Counted from the first letter of the stretch, positions 53,388 through 61,810 are shown. The stretch: DNA of 64,000 bases from Pseudomonas xionganensis (GCF_009763245.1 NZ_WKJZ01000003.1:62001-126000); one strand, 5' to 3'. Translations and numbers: made by a program. The notes: generated by a model from the sequence alone, not told the origin.

Positions 53388-54158
53388 ATGACAGTACTTT
53401 CAAATATTGAAATAGAAGAGCTTATAGCTCAAGGCAAGCTGATAAAAAATGGCATTGCCAAACAAATTGGCGCAGCATGCTATGAGCTTAGAGCAGGAAA
53501 AACATATTTCGACCTCACTGAAAACAACTCGCGAATCGACCTATCTTCAAGAGAATTCATAATAATTAAACCCTGGCATCGAGTTGTTATTCTCACTCAC
53601 GAAAGCCTTGAAATACCAAACAACATTCTAGCAAGAGTTGTTAGCAAGGGCTCTTGGTTCAGCGTTGGACTGAGCGCCGTATGTACACAGGCAGACCCTG
53701 GCTTCAAAGGTCAGCTAGGGATAGTCACCCAAAATTTTAGTGACAAATACATCAAAATAGATCAAGGCCAAGCAATAGCAAAAATTGACTTTTCGTTGCT
53801 ATCTAGCGAAAGCACCAAACCTTATAACGGCCAACATGGCTTCCAAAGCAATATTTGGCCCATAGACACCACCCTACAGAAGCAACATAGCGAAGTAGCA
53901 TCTGATCGCCGAGTCGACCCCGAACTTGACGAAGCATACAAAGTCCTGCCAAGAGATGTATCTCAAGTAATAGTATCCCTGGTCGGAAAACAAAGAAGAG
54001 TCAACACAGGAATTATCGCCCTCTTAGCAATAAACGCCTTAACACTCGTCTTTGCAATACTCCCAGAAAAGCCAATTGAAACGGCTACCGCAATAATAAT
54101 AAACCTAATATCCCAAGCCCTTGTTTCTGTCTTCACTTTTCTACGGAGAGCTAAATAG
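53388..54158 (+). CDS. dCTP-deaminase-like protein with two C-terminal TM helices (cargo gene 3)
   Basis: Residues 1-160 match the dCTP deaminase/dUTPase fold: LSNIEIEELIAQGKL at the start, SKGSWFSVGL at 86-95 (equivalent to GRSSLARLGL of E. coli Dcd), ADPGFKGQLGIV at 102-113 and PYNGQHGFQS near 145. Aligning the D-P-G without gaps puts Val113 where E. coli Dcd has catalytic Glu138, so deaminase activity is doubtful. Residues about 207-225 and 232-250 are two hydrophobic helices, absent from normal Dcd, that would anchor it in the membrane. It may be a nucleotide sensor with a membrane effector. It overlaps the next gene by one base. Confidence 0.8.
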   Translation: MTVLSNIEIEELIAQGKLIKNGIAKQIGAACYELRAGKTYFDLTENNSRIDLSSREFIIIKPWHRVVILTHESLEIPNNILARVVSKGSWFSVGLSAVCTQADPGFKGQLGIVTQNFSDKYIKIDQGQAIAKIDFSLLSSESTKPYNGQHGFQSNIWPIDTTLQKQHSEVASDRRVDPELDEAYKVLPRDVSQVIVSLVGKQRRVNTGIIALLAINALTLVFAILPEKPIETATAIIINLISQALVSVFTFLRRAK

Positions 54159-54511
54159 TGGAGCTTAATGACCTTATGGGGCTATGCAAAGTGCTTGACG
54201 AGAAGCACGGATTCCCAGTGAAGTTCGACAACCAACTGGAAAAATACAATCAAATCACCAAAGACTTAGTCGGCCTACTTGGTGAAGTTGGAGAGTTCGC
54301 CAATATCGTAAAAAAAATCAACATAAAAATAGAAAGAAACGAAAGCTACGAATTAGACACAAAACAAGCAGAAAACAACCTAAAGGAAGAGCTAGCCGAC
54401 TCTCTAATTTATATAATCAGAATTGCAAACATACTCGAAATTGACTTAACAACAGAAACCCTGACAAAAATCGAAAAAAATAAAATTAAATATGGAACTA
54501 CCGAGCACTGA
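54158..54511 (+). CDS. MazG/dCTPase-like nucleotide pyrophosphohydrolase (cargo gene 4)
   Basis: The 117-residue product (GTG overlapping the previous stop) is a compact all-helical MazG-like protein. It has LLGEVGEFANIVKK at 40-53 and KEELADSLIYIIRIANILEIDL at 76-97. The GEVGE and EELxD patterns place the metal-binding acids (E43, E46, E78, D81) as in the dCTPP1-type subfamily, which hydrolyses dCTP to dCMP and PPi. All key acids appear intact. It would lower a dNTP pool, most likely dCTP. The specific substrate is inferred. Confidence 0.85.
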   Translation: MELNDLMGLCKVLDEKHGFPVKFDNQLEKYNQITKDLVGLLGEVGEFANIVKKINIKIERNESYELDTKQAENNLKEELADSLIYIIRIANILEIDLTTETLTKIEKNKIKYGTTEH

Positions 54512-55469
54512 TAGGCGCATCTTCTTTTTAGCAGTCAACACGGGATACACAAAAAATGGAATCCCGGACCGCCGATTCCTAGAGTTCTACGCTGAAAGAA
54601 GCGGTAACGGCCTACACTGCGCAATAGTTGGCAATGTTGCCATACCCAATGGCCACGGCACTAACGTCAATACGCCAAAAATAGAAAAGCTGAAAATATG
54701 GAAAGAGATAGCAGAAGCCATATCAGATAAAGGCGCGCTACCAGGAATACAACTGAGTGCGACTTGGCTAGGATACAGCGGAAACAAGAGATTTATAAGC
54801 AAAACACCGGAAGAAGAAATATCCAACTATAAGAGAATCGCTTCAAACTTTGAGCAAGCTCACATAAGAGCACAATACCGTTCACTTGAAGAGGCAACGA
54901 AAACAGCTATTGACTGCGGTTTCAAGCACATCCAACTTCACGCAGCACACGGTTATTTCTTTAACCTAATCCTCGACAGCAGGTTCTCCAAGCACCACCA
55001 ACTAGCATCAGAGTTAACACAACATTGGCTAGGCAACACCATCCCCGACGGTATAGAAACATCTATAAGAATCTCAACCCTCACGGGCGCCCACCAATTC
55101 GACTCTATTGAAAGCTCCTTCATAGAGGATCTAACAAGCATTCCATTTGATTACCACGACATATCAGAGGGCTTCTACAATATTGATAAAAAACTAATTT
55201 ATCCCTCCTTAAATGAAATCCTAGCTGCGCGAATTGAAAGAACAAAAAACATCGCTCTCAGAAACCCAAACAACAGCTTCATAGCCTCAGGAAAATCTTT
55301 TGCACTAACGAGTACCGAGATGCCAAAAAATGTTCATATCGGCACATGCAGAGACCTGATCGCAAATCCAAACTTTTTACAGGACCAACATAATGGCTGT
55401 AAAAATAAGATGAAGTGCCACTACTATTCTCGCGGGAAAAGCACTATTACCTGCGGGCTTTGGAAATAG
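54492..55469 (+). CDS. Old-Yellow-Enzyme-like flavin oxidoreductase (cargo gene 5)
   Basis: The 325-residue product overlaps cargo gene 4 by 20 bp. It is a TIM-barrel FMN enzyme of the OYE/2,4-dienoyl-CoA-reductase type: GNVAIPNGHG near residue 47, PGIQLSATW near 84, the hallmark HAAHGY at 150-155 and IRIST near 195. The tail has Cys at about 286, 303, 309 and 321, recalling the iron-sulfur segment of dienoyl-CoA reductases, but the protein stops there without their second NAD(P)/FAD domain. It probably reduces a C=C bond using an external electron donor. The substrate is unknown. Confidence 0.8.
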   Translation: MELPSTDRRIFFLAVNTGYTKNGIPDRRFLEFYAERSGNGLHCAIVGNVAIPNGHGTNVNTPKIEKLKIWKEIAEAISDKGALPGIQLSATWLGYSGNKRFISKTPEEEISNYKRIASNFEQAHIRAQYRSLEEATKTAIDCGFKHIQLHAAHGYFFNLILDSRFSKHHQLASELTQHWLGNTIPDGIETSIRISTLTGAHQFDSIESSFIEDLTSIPFDYHDISEGFYNIDKKLIYPSLNEILAARIERTKNIALRNPNNSFIASGKSFALTSTEMPKNVHIGTCRDLIANPNFLQDQHNGCKNKMKCHYYSRGKSTITCGLWK

Positions 55470-56089
55470 AAATAACCACTCGCTTAAAATCTGGACATAC
55501 CAGACTTACGCACTGCCCTAGCCTTTTCGGCGACAGCTAGTGGCCTCGCCCCGCCCCCCGGTAACCCCTGCTAAGCAGCCAACATCTTCGACGATCAACT
55601 ACCTTGGGTCCTTTGGCGCCTGGTGCAATTAACTACGGTCAGCAGGCCCGCACGGTTCGCGAATTTTTCACTCCGGCCAAATCACTGCCCTTTGTCCACC
55701 TTTTTGACTAAAAAACGTCCAAATCATGTGCGTAACATACTGATTTCGCTCACATCGGCTACCCTAAATAAAGGTGGCAAGGTGGACACTGTGAGCGTGA
55801 CGACCATAGCAAAACCTGCAACATGGCCCGTATTTGTTGGGTTTCAGCGTCATTGGGGAGGGGTGGTCAAATCCCTACAGCTTTAAACCCTCGCCACCGG
55901 ACGCCCAGTCGTTTTCACACAGCCGCGAAATAAAAAAATCAGGTCTCCATGTCGGACTAATCGTGACGTGATCCATCTCGCTTGGAGCGATACGACCTTT
56001 TGTCTATGCCATACCGCACGAACCCGCACGAAACCGCAGTATGATGGCAAAGCAGTAGCCCCCTCTCTCTCGTATAGGAACAAGCGGAC
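55470..56089. other. 620-bp gap near the right end of the island
   Basis: No gene with clear coding character is seen. Short open frames exist on both strands around 55800-56200. The piece GTGGTCAAATCCCTACAGC near 55862-55880 and the next 130 bp read in alternative frames as GGQIPTA and VVFTQPRNKKIR, which look like eroded or recoded phage-island sequence. An antisense frame of 112 codons covers 55883-56221. I treat it as possible remnant or a conserved non-coding element. Confidence 0.4.
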
Positions 56090-56317
56090 ATGGAGCGTTA
56101 TAGGAACCTCAGTGGAAATTCGAATGTGGTGGCCTTTGAGATAGGGGCCGGCTCCATCACAGTTCAGTTCGGCGACGGAATGAATTACCTCTACACAGTC
56201 CGAAGCACCGGGGCAGCTCAAGTTGCAGAGATGCAGCGCCTAGCAAGAGCCGGCCAAGGCCTGAACAGCTACATCGGGCGAGTAGTGAAGAAAGCTTTCG
56301 AACGAAAGTGGTGCTGA
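56090..56317 (+). CDS. KTSC-domain small protein
   Basis: The 75-residue product (MERYRNLSGNSNVVAFEIGAGSITVQFGDGMNYLYTVRSTGAAQVAEMQRLARAGQGLNSYIGRVVKKAFERK) matches the KTSC-type small domain, with the pattern GNSNV-x-AFEIG-x-x-SI-x-V-x-F-x-DG-x-x-YLYT and a basic helical end. Members are common in phages and islands and function is not established. It is followed by a membrane protein gene 30 bp later. Confidence 0.75.
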   Translation: MERYRNLSGNSNVVAFEIGAGSITVQFGDGMNYLYTVRSTGAAQVAEMQRLARAGQGLNSYIGRVVKKAFERKWC

Positions 56318-56349
56318 ACCCCCACTACAAGATCAAGGGACCGATCAGG

Positions 56350-56742
56350 ATGAACTTCAACATTGTTGGTTTCACCGGCTATGACATTGCGTTACTGGTG
56401 GCCTGTACCTTTGGTGCGATAGTGGGGAGCTTCGCTCAGGCGATAGTGGCTACGATTCACCCGGACGGCCCGCCCAACAAGGAAGGCGTCATGCACTTCG
56501 CTTCCCCTGCACTACAGGAGGCTAGAGGCGCATGGATAGCCATGCGCCTGGTACTGGGCGGCATCCTAGGGTTCGTGTTTGGCCTTTACTTCGTGGGGAC
56601 ACTTCACGAGACGCCGGCAACCTTTGCGAAGGTTTGGGCCCTATCATTCATCGTCGGTTATGCCGCACCGAAGATTTGGGCAGCCCAGGAGCGGACATTG
56701 CTGCGCTCAGTTGCAGGTTCCCCCCATGAGCGCGAAACGTAG
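56350..56742 (+). CDS. Small membrane protein of unknown function
   Basis: From the ATG at 56350 (MNFNIVGFTGYDIALLVACTFGAIVGSF) the product has 130 residues with three hydrophobic segments (about 10-30, 68-88 and 98-115). A hydrophilic loop between the first two holds HPDGPPNKEGVMHF. A longer frame begins at 56308 inside the previous gene. No family is recognised. It is the last gene of the island before the putative right arm sites. Confidence 0.65.
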   Translation: MNFNIVGFTGYDIALLVACTFGAIVGSFAQAIVATIHPDGPPNKEGVMHFASPALQEARGAWIAMRLVLGGILGFVFGLYFVGTLHETPATFAKVWALSFIVGYAAPKIWAAQERTLLRSVAGSPHERET

Positions 56743-56771
56743 TTAGGATTCAGGCCTAGCAAGCGGCACCT

Positions 56772-56791
56772 TGTATCCCTGCATGTATCCC
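56772..56791 (+). other. Putative right arm-type integrase sites
   Basis: TGTATCCC occurs twice as a direct repeat 12 bp apart (56772 and 56784). Sequence and spacing match the left pair at 44323/44335 beside integrase 1. Confidence 0.55.
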
Positions 56792-56843
56792 ACAAAGAAC
56801 TACAATATTAATTATCTCTAATAATCAGCAGCTTACAAAACCA

Positions 56844-56866
56844 GTTCAAACGACCCCGGCACCAAA
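56844..56866 (+). other. Candidate attR core (degenerate ssrA 3' end)
   Basis: GTTCAAA-CGA-CCCCGGC-ACC-AAA resembles the ssrA 3' end (GTTCAAA-TCC-CCCCGGC-TCCACC-AAA, 44185-44211) with a few changes and a 3-bp deletion. It follows the right arm sites by about 50 bp, where attR is expected. Confidence 0.45.
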
Positions 56867-56896
56867 CCTGGGGTGATTCACAAGCGCGGGTAAGTG

Positions 56897-56922
56897 GTGG
56901 GCAACGCTACGCGGTTGCCCAC
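56897..56922. repeat. Intergenic inverted repeat
   Basis: GTGGGCAAC/GTTGCCCAC with an 8-nt loop, followed by CCTACAAA. It has the look of a short dispersed Pseudomonas palindrome and lies just outside the island, before the convergent GNAT gene. Confidence 0.6.
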
Positions 56923-56958
56923 CCTACAAACTGCAAGCAAGCCCCTGCATTGATTCAG

Positions 56959-57417
56959 TCAGAGCTCCCTGAGCATCAGGTGCTGAGTAGCACCCCAGGC
57001 CTGAAAGTGCTCCAGCAGGTTCCAGCCACGCCGGGCGTAATAATCGGCGCGATCATGGGTATGCAGGTACAGGCGAGCATGGCCTCGGGCGCGCGCCGCG
57101 TTGCAGACTTCGTCAATCAGGTGTTCGGCCAGGCCCTGGCCACGGGCCTCGGGACGCACATAGACACAGGCCAGCCACGGTCCAAGATCGGGGCGTTGCG
57201 GCAGATCATCTCTGGCCAGACCGGCACAACCTATAGGTGCCCCGCCCTGCAGCGCAATACGCATCAGCCAGTCACCGTTGCGCTGGCCGGCGGCAAACTC
57301 GGCCTGCCAGTCAGCCAGCGGTTGCGCGCTGAACTCGTAGGGAAACTGCCGATACAGCCAGCCGGAGAGAACATCGTAATGCTGTGGATGATGACGGAGC
57401 CAATCGGTGACAAACAT
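56959..57417 (-). CDS. GNAT-family N-acetyltransferase
   Basis: The 152-residue product has the GNAT fold: an N-terminal part (MFVTDWLRHHPQHYDVLSGWLYRQFPYEF), the beta-4 strand WLACVYVRPEARGQGLAEHLIDEVCNAARARG near 85-115 containing the acetyl-CoA loop R-x-x-G-x-G, and a C-terminal YLHTHDRADYYARRGW typical of the family. The acceptor substrate is unknown. It is the first host gene to the right of the island. Confidence 0.88.
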   Translation of the reverse strand: MFVTDWLRHHPQHYDVLSGWLYRQFPYEFSAQPLADWQAEFAAGQRNGDWLMRIALQGGAPIGCAGLARDDLPQRPDLGPWLACVYVRPEARGQGLAEHLIDEVCNAARARGHARLYLHTHDRADYYARRGWNLLEHFQAWGATQHLMLREL

Positions 57418-57443
57418 GACATGTCCTTATCCGGGCGGGCACT

Positions 57444-57499
57444 AGGGTCTGTTGCCGTTTCATTGCGAGGCGCATTGCTGCGAAAAATGGCAAGACCCT
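57444..57499. repeat. 56-bp imperfect palindrome
   Basis: AGGGTCTGTTGCCGTTTC at the left and GAAAAATGGCAAGACCCT at the right are imperfect inverted arms around a GC-rich centre. It resembles a small MITE or transposon-end remnant. The remaining 57500-57637 shows nothing clear. Confidence 0.45.
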
Positions 57500-57637
57500 A
57501 ACAGGCCGTTGAAAACATAAGCGAGGCCAATCAGGGGATACGCGACCTAGTGCGCAAGACGCCCCTGCGCACCATTGTCTCTGCACAGCAGGTTCAGATC
57601 GACCCAGCGATGCAACGAATTGCCGGACCAGCGCCTA

Positions 57638-57671
57638 AGCAAAGGCCCGTCATTTGACGGGGCCTTTGCTT
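57638..57671 (-). terminator. Terminator after the amidotransferase gene
   Basis: AGCAAAGGCCC and GGGCCTTTGCT pair (with a small internal bulge near GTCA/TGAC) about 25 bp past the amidotransferase stop. The T-run after it is short. Confidence 0.6.
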
Positions 57672-57694
57672 ACCGCTCAGGCACAGCCCTCGCC

Positions 57695-58477
57695 TCAGGC
57701 CATCGCGAGCTCATCCCGGCGTTCAGACTTTTTTGCCTGATACTCCCCCGCTGCCTGATAAAACGCCGCCAACAGCGCGTTGTAATCCGCCTTTTCCCAA
57801 TAGCGATATTCGGGATGCCACTGCACTCCCACGGCAAAGGCCTTGGCGCCGATCACGCTGACCGCCTCGATCTGCCCATCTTCGGCCACGGCTTCGATCT
57901 GCAGCCCCTCGCCCAGACGGTCGATGCCCTGGCCGTGCAGGGAGTTGACCTTGATCTGCCGCTCACCAATCACCTGATGCAGCACACCGCCTTCGGTCAG
58001 GGTCACGTTATGCATGGGGCCGTAGGCCACGTCGTCCGGCACGCCCTTGCGTTCACGGTGGTCAAGGCGACCGTCGACTTCGTGCACTTCGCGGTGCAAT
58101 GTGCCGCCGTGCAGCACGTTAAGTTCCTGCACGCCGCGGCAGATGCCGAGAAAGGGGATGCCGCGGTCGATGCAGGCGCGCATCAGGCGCAGTACGGTGG
58201 CATCGCGGGGTTTGTCAGCCAGACCCAGGCCGGGGTGTTCATCGCCGTAGAAACTGGGGTGCACGTTGGACAGCGAGCCGCCGAACATGATGCCGCTGAC
58301 GCTGTCGAGCACGGTATCCATATCCAGATCGTCGGCAAAGGCCGGGATCATCAGGGGGAAGGCGCCGAAGCCGGTGACCGCCTGGATATATTTCTCGCCC
58401 ACCAGATGAAACCAGCCGATATCACGGTCGGTCAGTTGCCAGCGGCACAAGGGGAGACCAATCAGGGGTTTTGTCAT
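57695..58477 (-). CDS. Gamma-glutamyl-GABA hydrolase-like amidotransferase
   Basis: The 260-residue product is a class I glutaminase-type hydrolase (peptidase C26) like PuuD/SpuA, which release GABA from gamma-glutamyl-GABA in putrescine breakdown. The catalytic Cys is in GICRGVQELNVLHGG near residue 114 and the His-Glu pair is in VQWHPEY near 221. GGSLSNVHPSFY near 68 is family-typical. It lies next to the beta-alanine genes, which fits polyamine and amine catabolism, but other gamma-glutamyl substrates are possible. Confidence 0.88.
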   Translation of the reverse strand: MTKPLIGLPLCRWQLTDRDIGWFHLVGEKYIQAVTGFGAFPLMIPAFADDLDMDTVLDSVSGIMFGGSLSNVHPSFYGDEHPGLGLADKPRDATVLRLMRACIDRGIPFLGICRGVQELNVLHGGTLHREVHEVDGRLDHRERKGVPDDVAYGPMHNVTLTEGGVLHQVIGERQIKVNSLHGQGIDRLGEGLQIEAVAEDGQIEAVSVIGAKAFAVGVQWHPEYRYWEKADYNALLAAFYQAAGEYQAKKSERRDELAMA

Positions 58478-58655
58478 AGCAAGTCCTCTTCATCGTTGAT
58501 TGAAGTGGGCTGCCCTTGGGGGAGCGGGCTTGCGGGTCACTGCTGCGGTGAACCCACTCGCCCAAGGGGTGCCGTAACCGGCCAGGCCGGGCACTGCACC
58601 AACGCCGCGCCCGCGCGGCTGGTTTGTTGCGTAAAGCTGTTGCGGTGATGCTTTT
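58478..58655. other. Gap between amidotransferase and REP elements
   Basis: Part of the 369-bp gap 58478-58846. It holds the promoter region of the amidotransferase gene and GC-rich sequence. I see no gene; the rest of the gap is REP elements and a terminator. Confidence 0.5.
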
Positions 58656-58718
58656 GTAGGAGCGGGCCATGCCCGCGATTCGGTGCTGGACTTGATCGCG
58701 GGCATGGCCCGCTCCTAC
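58656..58718. repeat. REP pair, GCGGGCCATGCCCGC type
   Basis: GTAGGAGCGGGCCATGCCCGCGAT and its exact inverted copy, about 15 bp apart. The outer GTAGGAGC and GCTCCTAC are shared with the lldD-dld REP pair, the inner part differs. Confidence 0.9.
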
Positions 58719-58769
58719 GGGATCATTGCGTCTGTGGGTGATGCATCCTGGCCAATGCTCGCTAAAAGC

Positions 58770-58792
58770 ATCGCCAGCAAGCTGGCTCCTAC
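58770..58792 (+). repeat. Single REP unit
   Basis: ATCGCCAGCAAGCTGGCTCCTAC is one half of the REP doublets at 37360 and 40695. Confidence 0.85.
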
Positions 58793-58808
58793 AGGTCGTT
58801 ACATACAT

Positions 58809-58838
58809 CAAAAAAAGGGCTGATCCTGCGATCAGCCC
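58809..58838 (-). terminator. Terminator after bauC
   Basis: On the minus strand the 9-bp perfect stem GGGCTGATC/GATCAGCCC with a 4-nt loop is followed by TTTTTTTG. It lies about 8 bp past the bauC stop. Confidence 0.9.
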
Positions 58839-58846
58839 CCTGTTAC

Positions 58847-60343
<1,497 letters not shown>

Positions 60344-60370
60344 AAAAGTCTCCAAAGGGGTATTCGGGCT

Positions 60371-60446
60371 GTAGGGTGGATGACGCTTTTTTCATCCACC
60401 TGGCGGATTTGGCTGTGGCGGATGAAAAAAGCGTCATCCGCCCTAC
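60371..60446. repeat. Inverted repeat between bauA and bauC
   Basis: GTAGGGTGGATGACGCTTTTTTC and GAAAAAAGCGTCATCCGCCCTAC are long inverted arms (about 30 bp each) separated by about 16 bp. The T6/A6 in the arms could also give a weak terminator. Related sequence recurs at 63853-63881. Confidence 0.75.
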
Positions 60447-60463
60447 GGGTAATCGGTGTTTGC

Positions 60464-61810
60464 CTAGTCCAGCGTGTTGAGCACGTCGCCCACGGCATTG
60501 AACAGGCTGTCCAGCTGCTCGGGCTGGGTGTTGAAGGTCGGGCCGAACTGCAGGGTGTCGCCGCCGAAGCGCACGTAGAAACCGGCCTTCCACAGCTTGA
60601 TGCCGGCCTCGAACGGGCGGATCACGCCGTCGCCATCGCGCGGGGCCAGCTGGATGGCGCCGGCCAGGCCGCAGTTGCGGATGTCGACCACATGCTGGCT
60701 GCCCTTGAGGCTGTGCAGCTTCTCTTCGAACACCGGCGCCAGGGCGGCGGACTGTTCGATCAGGTGGTCACGCTTGAGCAGTTCCAGGGTTGCCAGGCCG
60801 GCGGCGCAGGCGACCGGGTGGCCGGAGTAGGTGTAGCCGTGGCCGAATTCGGCCATGTGCTCAGGGGTGGCCTGCTGCATAAAGGTGTTGTAGATCTCGC
60901 TGGAGGCGATCACCGCACCCAGGGGGATGGCGCCGTTGGTGACCTGCTTGGCGGTGTTCATGATGTCCGGGGTGACGCCGAAGTACTCGGCACCGGTCCA
61001 CTTGCCCATGCGCCCGTACGCAGTGATCACTTCATCGAAGATCAGCAGGATATTGTGCTGGGTGCAGATCTCGCGCAGGCGCTGCAGGTAGCCTTGCGGC
61101 GGCACGATCACGCCAGCGGAGCCGGACATCGGCTCGACGATCACTGCGGCGATGTTGGAGGCGTCGTGCAGTTCGATGAGTTTCAGCAGTTCGTTGGCCA
61201 GCTCCACGCCGCCGGTCGCCGCCATACCCTTGGTGTAGGCCAGATGCGCTTGCAGGGTGTGTGGCAGGTGGTCGGCGTCCATCATCTGGCCGAACATCTT
61301 GCGGTTGCCGCCGATGCCACCGAGGCTGGTGCCGGCGATATTGACGCCATGGTAGCCACGGGCACGGCCGATAAACTTGGTCTTGCTCGGCTGGCCCTTC
61401 AGGCGCCAGTAGGCGCGGGCCATCTTCACCGAGGTGTCGGCGCACTCGGAGCCGGAGTCGGTGTAGAACACATGATCGAGGCCGGCCGGGGTCAGCTCGA
61501 CAAGCTTCTCGGCCAACTGGAAGGACAGCGGGTGGCCGTACTGGAAGCCCGGCGCATAGTCGAGAGTGCCGAGCTGCTTGGCCACGGCTTCCTGGATTTC
61601 CTTGCGGTTATGCCCGGCACCGCAGGTCCACAGGCCGGACAGGCTGTCGAACACGCGGCGGCCCTGGTCGTCGATAAAGTAGTTGCCGTCGGCACCGACG
61701 ATCAGACGCGGGTCGCGCTTGAAGTTGCGATTGGCGGAAAACGGCATCCAGTGGGCATCCAGCTTGAGCTGGCTGGCCAGGGACGGGGTGGCGGTCTGCG
61801 GCATATTCAT
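60464..61810 (-). CDS. bauA: Beta-alanine (omega-amino acid):pyruvate transaminase
   Basis: BauA/AptA moves the amino group of beta-alanine to pyruvate, giving malonate semialdehyde and alanine. From the ATG at 61810 (MNMPQTATPSLASQLKLDAHWMPFSANRNF) the product has 448 residues, the P. aeruginosa length. It is a class III PLP aminotransferase: VFYTDSGSECADTSVKMARAYW near 105, LLIFDEVITAYGRMG near 255 and the PLP lysine in NTAKQVTNGAIPLGA near 288. GAGG precedes the start. It is divergent from the LysR gene bauR. Confidence 0.93.
   Translation of the reverse strand: MNMPQTATPSLASQLKLDAHWMPFSANRNFKRDPRLIVGADGNYFIDDQGRRVFDSLSGLWTCGAGHNRKEIQEAVAKQLGTLDYAPGFQYGHPLSFQLAEKLVELTPAGLDHVFYTDSGSECADTSVKMARAYWRLKGQPSKTKFIGRARGYHGVNIAGTSLGGIGGNRKMFGQMMDADHLPHTLQAHLAYTKGMAATGGVELANELLKLIELHDASNIAAVIVEPMSGSAGVIVPPQGYLQRLREICTQHNILLIFDEVITAYGRMGKWTGAEYFGVTPDIMNTAKQVTNGAIPLGAVIASSEIYNTFMQQATPEHMAEFGHGYTYSGHPVACAAGLATLELLKRDHLIEQSAALAPVFEEKLHSLKGSQHVVDIRNCGLAGAIQLAPRDGDGVIRPFEAGIKLWKAGFYVRFGGDTLQFGPTFNTQPEQLDSLFNAVGDVLNTLD

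Larger units (their letters stand above)
44209..56866 (+). mobile_element. Genomic island integrated at the 3' end of ssrA
   Basis: It begins at the ssrA 3' end with an integrase reading away from it and ends near a degenerate copy of the ssrA 3' sequence (56844-56866). Paired TGTATCC-type arm sites lie near both ends. Contents: integrase 1, an unknown protein, AlpA-like regulator, Toprim primase, DUF927 ATPase, an iteron-bearing gene, integrase 2, an AT-rich five-gene cargo operon, a KTSC-like protein and a membrane protein. No phage structural or conjugation genes are present, so it is an IME or P4-like satellite, perhaps composite. The right boundary is less certain than the left. Confidence 0.8.

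Noticed and set aside
53053..53403. 116-codon minus-strand frame opposite cargo gene 2
   Set aside because: It is fully inside a plus-strand operon with tight junctions and reads as a shadow.
44209..56866. Complete prophage
   Set aside because: There are no capsid, tail, portal, terminase or lysis genes that I can support; only integration, replication and cargo functions.
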